Assembly (NCBI GenBank): GCA_027485675.1
Contig: JAIXQP010000035.1
Location: 1 to 47,494, forward strand
From: Terriglobales bacterium
GTDB taxonomy: Bacteria; Acidobacteriota; Terriglobia; Bryobacterales; Bryobacteraceae
Direction of reading: 5' to 3'
Length of the DNA: 47,494 nt
Below are positions 43,266-47,494 of the stretch, in pieces. How positions within the stretch are numbered: position 1 is the stretch's first letter; every line of letters begins with the position of its first letter. The notes beneath the pieces are model-generated. The model did not search any database, had not been told where the DNA came from, and saw nothing but the letters and a program-made list of their open reading frames with translations. The translations under genes and the position numbers were made by a program.

Positions 43266-43847
43266 CTACTGCTCCAGCCGCGTCAGATAGAGCGCGACGA
43301 GCCCGAAGGCGAGACTGCAGGTGAGCAGGAGTGTGCCGATCCGGCGCTCGTTGTAGTGCTTGAACCATAGGTAGACGCCGGATGCGCCCAAAAGAATGAG
43401 GCCTGCGGAAGTGCAGAAAGCCAGCACGGACCAGAGGTTGGCCGGCATGTATTCGTGCCAGACACCGTGGTTGGTGTGGAGCGCCATGAGAGTGTTTAGC
43501 GCAGTCTGGCGGCGGATGGCGATCTTCGCCTCGCCGGTGGCCGCCGGATAGGTGACATCAGCAACTTCGCCGGGCCTCACGATGCGGAACGAGACCGTGC
43601 CGCCCTTTTCCTTGATCTCGCGGAGATCGCCACGGAGGCCGTGCGAAGTCATGAGTTCCATCGCGGCGGCCCGCGGCGTAGCCAGGGCGGCGGAGCGGAG
43701 TTGGACGACCGTTTCCGTGACCTCCGGTTTCGGCTGGCCGAGGCGCCCCCGGAAGATCACCGTCAGCGAACTGACCGCGAAGATCAGGGACATCAGGAAA
43801 AACGCCAGCCCAAAGCCAAGGTGGATATTGCGCATCAAACGGAACAT
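43266..43847 (-). CDS. PepSY-associated membrane protein (second gene of pair)
   Basis: A 193-residue protein with one N-terminal transmembrane helix (LGFGLAFFLMSLIFAVSSLTVIF), a periplasmic PepSY-like domain (residues about 40-115) and two C-terminal helices (LWSVLAFCTSAGLILLGASGVYLWF, RIGTLLLTCSLAFGLVALYL). The HTNHGVW motif resembles the His-rich loops of PepSY-TM proteins, which are often linked to siderophore or iron handling. It starts 4 bases after the upstream partner gene. Confidence 0.8.
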   Translation of the reverse strand: MFRLMRNIHLGFGLAFFLMSLIFAVSSLTVIFRGRLGQPKPEVTETVVQLRSAALATPRAAAMELMTSHGLRGDLREIKEKGGTVSFRIVRPGEVADVTYPAATGEAKIAIRRQTALNTLMALHTNHGVWHEYMPANLWSVLAFCTSAGLILLGASGVYLWFKHYNERRIGTLLLTCSLAFGLVALYLTRLEQ

Positions 43848-43851
43848 AGTT

Positions 43852-44460
43852 TCACCGGATTGCGAACCAGAGGGCCGCTGTGACGACGACGGTCGCTGCC
43901 AGCGTCAGTTGGGCCCAGCGCAGGCCGGGACGTGTGGCGATCCACAGGTACAGCCCGGAAAAGGTCATGAAGAGAAATGCCCACGTGGAGAACTCGTTGA
44001 AGTAGCCCCAGAGGGACGACATCACCGTCAACTGGTGGCGGCCGGAATGGGCCGTGTGCATGGAGGACAGATAGCTAAGGGTAGAGTTGCGGCGGTGATC
44101 GATACGGACGGTGCCTTTTTCTTCCAGAAACGTGACTTCGCGGCCGCCGTTGATGGTGAAGACGTTGAATGCCAGATGCGATTGCTCGTCGCGGTGGACA
44201 TTGTAACGGCCGGCTGCGAGCGGGATCTTTACGGCGGCGTAGATGGCTCGGGAGAGTTTGTCGTCATCGAGATTGCCCGGCGCCTGGTAGGGGACCTCCT
44301 GGGTGCCGGTTACCGGCGGCGGCCGGAATTCGCCGGCGGCTGGGAGGAACATCGCTTCAACACCGGTAATGCCCCATACCAGGAACGCGGAAAACGTCAG
44401 CAGCCCGGAGTACATGTGGAGCTTTTTGGTGTACTCGAAAATCCTCTTATCCCAACCCAT
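43852..44460 (-). CDS. PepSY-TM family membrane protein (first gene of pair)
   Basis: A 202-residue protein with the PepSY-TM layout: helix 1 (KLHMYSGLLTFSAFLVWGITGVEAMFL) containing the KLHMYSG motif, a periplasmic PepSY domain, the motif MHTAHSGRHQL, and two C-terminal helices (WAFLFMTFSGLYLWIA, LTLAATVVVTAALWFA). Together with the next gene it probably forms a split PepSY-TM unit. Histidines in both proteins could bind heme or metal, as in the related ferric reductase-like proteins. Confidence 0.82.
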   Translation of the reverse strand: MGWDKRIFEYTKKLHMYSGLLTFSAFLVWGITGVEAMFLPAAGEFRPPPVTGTQEVPYQAPGNLDDDKLSRAIYAAVKIPLAAGRYNVHRDEQSHLAFNVFTINGGREVTFLEEKGTVRIDHRRNSTLSYLSSMHTAHSGRHQLTVMSSLWGYFNEFSTWAFLFMTFSGLYLWIATRPGLRWAQLTLAATVVVTAALWFAIR

Positions 44461-44610
44461 AGATATCGGGGCAGTTTACAACAACAGGCGGGTTATTGGC
44501 GCGGGACCCCAACAGCGCCGGGACAGTCGGACGTTTATTCGATTGAGCGATTCTGGACTCCTACCCTGCAAGCAGGTGCGCTGCTTGCCGATCGTATGCA
44601 ATATGCAGAG

Positions 44611-44652
44611 CGATTCGGCGGCAGTTCGGAAGTTGGCCCCCAACGGCGTTCG
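44611..44652 (+). repeat. Dispersed palindromic repeat copy
   Basis: GATTCGGCGGCAGTTCGGAA is followed by GTTGGCCCCCAACGGCGTT. It shares the AAGTTGGCCC.AACGGCG block with the copies at 42731 and 45883. Confidence 0.55.
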
Positions 44653-44704
44653 CGGAGATCACACAAGCGCGCCCCTCAGGCGACTTTTCCTCCATTGGGA
44701 CTTC

Positions 44705-44733
44705 TGGCCAACTTCCGAGTTGCGCGTGATTCA
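44705..44733 (-). repeat. Dispersed palindromic repeat copy, inverted
   Basis: On the minus strand it reads GAATCACGCGCAACTCGGAA then GTTGGCCAG. It faces the copy at 44611-44652, making an inverted pair about 100 bases apart. Confidence 0.55.
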
Positions 44734-44786
44734 AGCGGGAAGGGCCCTACAAACAGTTACCTGCTGGGATCGCGCAGACGCAAAAG

Positions 44787-45791
44787 CTAGGTGGAGCCGA
44801 AATCAACGCCGCTGCATTCAAGACGGGCCACCACCACGAACCGGGCACAGGCTTGAAACTCTAAGAGCTCACTTGGCCTGATGTGGCGATCTCGCGTGCT
44901 TCCATGCGCCGACTTCTTATCCCGGGCGGTGCTCATTGAACGAATGACTGCGCTGATCGGTTGTTTTACTCTATAGCCCACTTCTTCATCCCCATTAATC
45001 CCGATAGACTTGAGCTTCTCCGAGAAACGCCGATCGTCTTTCGGAGGGTCCCCAATTATTGACTCGATCGCCTTGAATGAGTTGTGGAGGGCGTCCTCGT
45101 AGCGGCTGCGAACAGAGGCGCTCTGTGGCGGAGTGTCATCGAAGGCGACCTCGTCGATTTGGCCGGGCCATACGAAAAAGCATTCAAAGCTCCGGTGTAA
45201 GAAGCGTGTTGCCTCGAATAATGCAACGTCTTTAAAGGTTATCGAGGCGATTCTCCAGGCCAATTCGTGAGAACCCTCGTCGGAAATGCTCAAGGCAGAA
45301 AAATGATGAAGATTAGGCAGGTGAAGTCGATCGTCAATGAAGCTGGACTCCTCCATTCCAAGCAGCGTCTTCACTCCGATGGATCGGCGATTGGCGAGTT
45401 CTCGAGAAAGCAAAAAGACCATCGGGTCTTCTGTCTGAGAAATGGGAGAGCCCGCAATTGCCAAACCGCACGTGAATGCCTCTACCAGTCGTCGAGCGTC
45501 CGCGTCACGGCGCTGATGGTGGAGAAAGCTGAAGACATAGCGCGGAGGTCCAGTTGCGCCTGCGCGGAGTGATACTGTCAGTTGCCCTACCGTCACACCT
45601 ATAGCTTCGAGCAAAACATTAATCCGACGAAGGTGTCGGTATGTCTCCTTGCGGGTCTGCATCGGGCCATCCGTTCTGTTCCCCTTCAGATATCTCACTT
45701 GCGCGGGAATACCAATCTGCAGTACTAGATAACTGGCTCGATCAGGCACTATTTCTACGCAGGGTTCAAGCAGTTCGCAAGGTGAAGGCAC
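44787..45791 (-). CDS. Unrecognised protein with C-terminal Rx5H (Abi-C/HEPN-like) motif
   Basis: About 334 residues from GTG 45791; TTG 45842 is another option. The frame is open up to 46220, but that part runs through two dispersed repeats and is not coding. The N-terminal two thirds (VPSPCELLEPCVEIVPDRAS..., RRINVLLEAIGVTVGQLTVSL...) match nothing I know. The C-terminus is helical (RYEDALHNSFKAIESIIGDPP...FSEKLKSIGI), then TARDKKSAHGSTRDRH. Arg and His in RDKKSAH (codons near 44924 and 44906) fit the Rx4-6H nuclease motif of abortive-infection C-terminal HEPN domains. Codon use is less C-rich than in core genes, which suggests transfer. Confidence 0.6.
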   Translation of the reverse strand: MPSPCELLEPCVEIVPDRASYLVLQIGIPAQVRYLKGNRTDGPMQTRKETYRHLRRINVLLEAIGVTVGQLTVSLRAGATGPPRYVFSFLHHQRRDADARRLVEAFTCGLAIAGSPISQTEDPMVFLLSRELANRRSIGVKTLLGMEESSFIDDRLHLPNLHHFSALSISDEGSHELAWRIASITFKDVALFEATRFLHRSFECFFVWPGQIDEVAFDDTPPQSASVRSRYEDALHNSFKAIESIIGDPPKDDRRFSEKLKSIGINGDEEVGYRVKQPISAVIRSMSTARDKKSAHGSTRDRHIRPSELLEFQACARFVVVARLECSGVDFGST

Positions 45792-45882
45792 TAGCGGTAT
45801 GTTCTCATTATCACTGGGGCCTTGAATGGCGGGCAAGTCCAAAGTCCTGAGTTGCGTCGAGGAAATTCCGAGTTCTGATGTT

Positions 45883-45927
45883 GTCCGGATCGTCGCCAAT
45901 CCGGAAGTTGGCCCGAAACGGCGTTCT
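45883..45927 (+). repeat. Dispersed palindromic repeat copy
   Basis: GTCCGGATCGTCGCCAATCC is followed by GGAAGTTGGCCCGAAACGGC. CCGGAT and ATCCGG pair. It is closely related to the copy at 42731-42785; both are also near a GCGTCGAGGAAAT string. Confidence 0.6.
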
Positions 45928-45968
45928 GGTAAGTCGAATTGGTAGCTTCTTCCGTTTGGATGATGGAT

Positions 45969-46010
45969 TACGCGCGATTCGTCAGTTAACGGTCGCCGGC
46001 AATCCGGGCT
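45969..46010 (+). repeat. Dispersed palindromic repeat copy
   Basis: The unit reads TACGCGCGATTCGTCAGTTA, then ACGGTCGCCGGCAATCCGGG. It is the same unit as the copy at 38487-38527 with several changes in the palindrome. Confidence 0.55.
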
Positions 46011-46237
46011 TAATCGCACGGCCCGCCTCCAGCAGCCCATGGTCAGAAACCAAGTGGCGTCGTCCCGGCCCACTTTCAAGTCGGCATCGCTCTCTTTACT
46101 TTGGGGTAGCTTCTCTCCGCAATCCGCAAAAGCCAGCCCACGCCAGGCGCCACCCGATCCCCCCCACCAGAAAGCAGCACCCGCGCGGGTAGCGTCCCAC
46201 CGGCGCGAGCGTCCGTCCACTTTGGTAGCGTAACGGG

Positions 46238-47179
46238 ATGCGCATGATGTGGCTGTTCTATTGCGGTGCCCTCTTGGCCGAAGTCCCGCCTCCCACCTTC
46301 CGTTACCTGCCGGATTCGCGTGTGGCCTTGGAGAGCGCGACGCCCAACGCGGTCATTCGGTACACGCTCGAGGATCGCGACCCGGACAAGTCGGCCGGGA
46401 TCTATTTCGGCCCCGTCGACCTCCCGGTGGGCCGCGTTCTGCGGGCGCGCGTCTTCTCCGCCTCTCCCGAAGACACGAGCCCGGTGCTTTCGATCGCCGG
46501 GCGTCCGCAGCCTTCCACCGTAGTGGCGGTCACGCAGAATCGCGATTGGAAAAACTACGACTGGGCCACCCGCCACCGGGCGATCGTGGCCCGCAATGAG
46601 AAAGTGAAGCCGGACATTCTGCTGCTCGGCGACTCCATCACGCATTTCTGGGGTGGCGAACCTGCGGACGCTCGCGCGCGTGGCCCCCTGAGCTACCAGA
46701 AGTACTTCGGGGCATTCCAAGTCACGAACCTCGGCTACGGTTGGGATCGTACCGAGAATGTCTTGTGGCGTTTGCGTAACGGGGAAGTCGACGGCATTCG
46801 TCCGCGGGTCGTGATGGTGATGATCGGCACGAACAACATGAGTATCAACACGACCGAAGAGATCGCGGCGGGAGCGACGGCAATTTGCGACGAACTGTAT
46901 GTGCGGCTGCCGAAAGCGAAGATACTGCTGATCGGCATTTTCCCGCGCGGCGCCAAACCGGACGCGGGGCGTGACAAGATCGAGGCGGTCAACCGGGAAC
47001 TCGCCAGGCGGAATGGCACGCGCAACATCACCTACCTGGACATCGGCAAGGTATTCCTGGAGGCAGATGGCAGCATTTCCCCCGCGATCATGAATGACTA
47101 TCTGCATCCCACCGAGGCCGGTTACGAACGCTGGGGCGGGGCAATTGCGCCAACCTTGCAGAAGTTACTAACGAACTGA
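46238..47179 (+). CDS. Secreted SGNH/GDSL-type hydrolase
   Basis: A 313-residue protein with a short leader (MRMMWLFYCGALLAE). Residues about 15-90 form a beta-sandwich like the C-terminal domain of chitobiases (ALESATPNAVIRYTLEDRDP...). The SGNH hydrolase domain follows: LLLGDSITHFW (Ser nucleophile), NLGYGWDRTENVLWRL (Gly), MIGTNN (Asn) and DYLHPTEAGY (Asp/His). This resembles PAF acetylhydrolase-type esterases that remove acyl groups from lipids or sugars. All four blocks are intact. TAGCGT lies 6 nt before the ATG. Confidence 0.9.
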   Translation: MRMMWLFYCGALLAEVPPPTFRYLPDSRVALESATPNAVIRYTLEDRDPDKSAGIYFGPVDLPVGRVLRARVFSASPEDTSPVLSIAGRPQPSTVVAVTQNRDWKNYDWATRHRAIVARNEKVKPDILLLGDSITHFWGGEPADARARGPLSYQKYFGAFQVTNLGYGWDRTENVLWRLRNGEVDGIRPRVVMVMIGTNNMSINTTEEIAAGATAICDELYVRLPKAKILLIGIFPRGAKPDAGRDKIEAVNRELARRNGTRNITYLDIGKVFLEADGSISPAIMNDYLHPTEAGYERWGGAIAPTLQKLLTN

Positions 47180-47405
47180 TCGCGCGCCTCGGCTCTTCCC
47201 TCGTCAGTCTGGTATCGCGCTCCGCCCGGTCAGTTGCACGAGCAACTCCCGATTCATCAACTACGAACCGGCACTGAGTCCAAAATCGACGATCGCCGCG
47301 CGCACGTTCACAGGGTAAAGAAATAAATCGCATCCCCTTCATTCCATTACCCTTAACCCCACTTTTCGCCCACCTCCCACCCCCGGAAATTTGGTCCCCG
47401 CCTGC
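47180..47405 (+). other. Intergenic region without recognised gene
   Basis: No coding frame with family features was seen between the SGNH hydrolase and the promoter at 47406. Confidence 0.5.
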
Positions 47406-47411
47406 TACACT
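47406..47411 (+). promoter_or_regulatory. Candidate -10 element
   Basis: TACACT matches the TANNNT pattern used elsewhere in the window. Unlike most others it lies about 76 nt upstream of the start codon, leaving room for a structured leader. Confidence 0.4.
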
Positions 47412-47430
47412 CCAAGCAGGAAGTAGAAAC

Positions 47431-47470
47431 AACGCCCTGAACGGCCAACCCGTCAGGGCGTTTTCTTTTT
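47431..47470 (+). terminator. Intrinsic terminator-like hairpin in the leader of the last gene
   Basis: AACGCCCTGA (47431-47440) pairs perfectly with TCAGGGCGTT (47453-47462). The loop can extend the stem through ACGG/CCGT with one bulged A. TTTTCTTTTT (47461-47470) follows. It stands between a -10-like box and the AAGGAG-ATG of the next gene, so it may act as an attenuator, or end a short transcript or small RNA. Confidence 0.7.
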
Positions 47471-47487
47471 CCGCAAGGAGAATCCCG

Positions 47488-47494
47488 ATGCCCA
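47488..47494 (+). CDS. Start of a gene cut by the window end
   Basis: ATG at 47488 follows AAGGAG (47475-47480) with a 7-base gap, a good ribosome site. Only two codons (Met-Pro) and one base are inside the window, so the product is unknown. Confidence 0.5.

Larger units (their letters stand above)
44461..44786 (+). other. 326 bases between genes, repeats only
   Basis: No gene is seen. It contains a perfect hairpin (GCAAGCAG at 44568-44575, 5-base loop, CTGCTTGC at 44581-44588) and two copies of the dispersed repeat in opposite orientation (44611-44652 and 44705-44733). Confidence 0.55.
45843..46237 (+). other. 395-base intergenic region with two dispersed repeats
   Basis: No gene is seen on either strand. 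The region holds repeat copies at 45883-45927 and 45969-46010, and at its right end TAGCGT (46226-46231), 6 nt before the SGNH hydrolase start. Confidence 0.55.

Noticed and set aside
44568-44588. Perfect 8-bp hairpin as a terminator of the PepSY pair or the Abi-C-like gene
   Set aside because: No T-run follows on either strand and both neighbouring genes point the wrong way or lie too far off.
45843-46220. N-terminal extension of the Abi-C-like protein up to the ATG at 46220
   Set aside because: This part runs through two dispersed repeats and shows no protein-like conservation; starts at 45791 or 45842 fit better.
46076-47107. 343-codon minus-strand frame opposite the SGNH hydrolase
   Set aside because: The sense strand has all four SGNH blocks; the antisense frame is a shadow.
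1-47494. CRISPR array, tRNA, rRNA, integrase or transposase
   Set aside because: No regularly spaced repeats, no cloverleaf or rRNA stretches, and no recombinase motifs were recognised by reading; a dedicated scan could still find a divergent tRNA.

Overview
The window looks like a piece of an Acidobacteriota chromosome, most likely a Solibacter/Bryobacter-type member of the Bryobacterales. The clues are high GC with a strong taste for C-ending codons, three PEP-CTERM secreted proteins, an ECF sigma factor joined to a Ser/Thr kinase with a C-terminal helical repeat region, an FG-GAP/UnbV protein followed by a TPR protein, a beta-propeller hybrid histidine kinase, and a TolB-like protein with the N-terminal domain common in this phylum. 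The taxon is inferred from gene content; no rRNA or tRNA gene was seen.

Layout. 0-2.1 kb: toxin-antitoxin (TA) loci on the minus strand (a decayed Phd/ParE pair, an intact DUF433/DUF5615 pair, an intact Phd/ParE pair). 2.1-6.2 kb: two secreted proteins, one very large. 6.3-12.3 kb: sigma factor and kinase (TTGA overlap), then the UnbV-type protein and a TPR protein (ATGA overlap). 12.3-13 kb: a DUF433 antitoxin with a dead DUF5615 toxin. 13-16.5 kb: a membrane protein, then a DUF2141-SDR-TetR operon behind a strong promoter that carries two palindromic operators, then a small beta-barrel protein. 16.5-20.4 kb: hybrid two-component sensor. 20.6-22.6 kb: GntR(YtrA-like)-ABC ATPase-ABC permease operon. 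22.8-32 kb: membrane proteins, an RluA-type pseudouridine synthase beside relics of its own 5' end, an ankyrin/CxxCH/cyclase-like secreted protein, and a TolB-like protein.

32-46 kb is an accessory region rich in debris. It holds an intact HicBA pair, a decayed HicAB pair, an intact HigBA pair, an antitoxin-PIN fusion relic, and fragments of a zinc-ribbon protein, a methyltransferase, a DUF6624-like protein and a TonB-receptor-type protein. It also holds at least eight copies of a short palindromic repeat, and a lone protein whose C-terminus carries an Rx5H motif like the abortive-infection HEPN fold (44.8-45.8 kb). That protein is the best candidate for an undescribed defence function. Among these lie a three-gene secreted/lipoprotein operon (40.1-42.4 kb) and a two-gene PepSY-TM operon. 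46.2-47.2 kb is an SGNH hydrolase, and the window ends on a start codon preceded by a terminator-like leader hairpin.

Two window-wide patterns stand out. About ten genes carry a TANNNT -10-like hexamer only 6-9 nt before the start codon with no convincing Shine-Dalgarno, which suggests leaderless transcripts. About ten TA-type loci sit in 47 kb, half of them broken, so that different stages of decay can be compared with intact copies.
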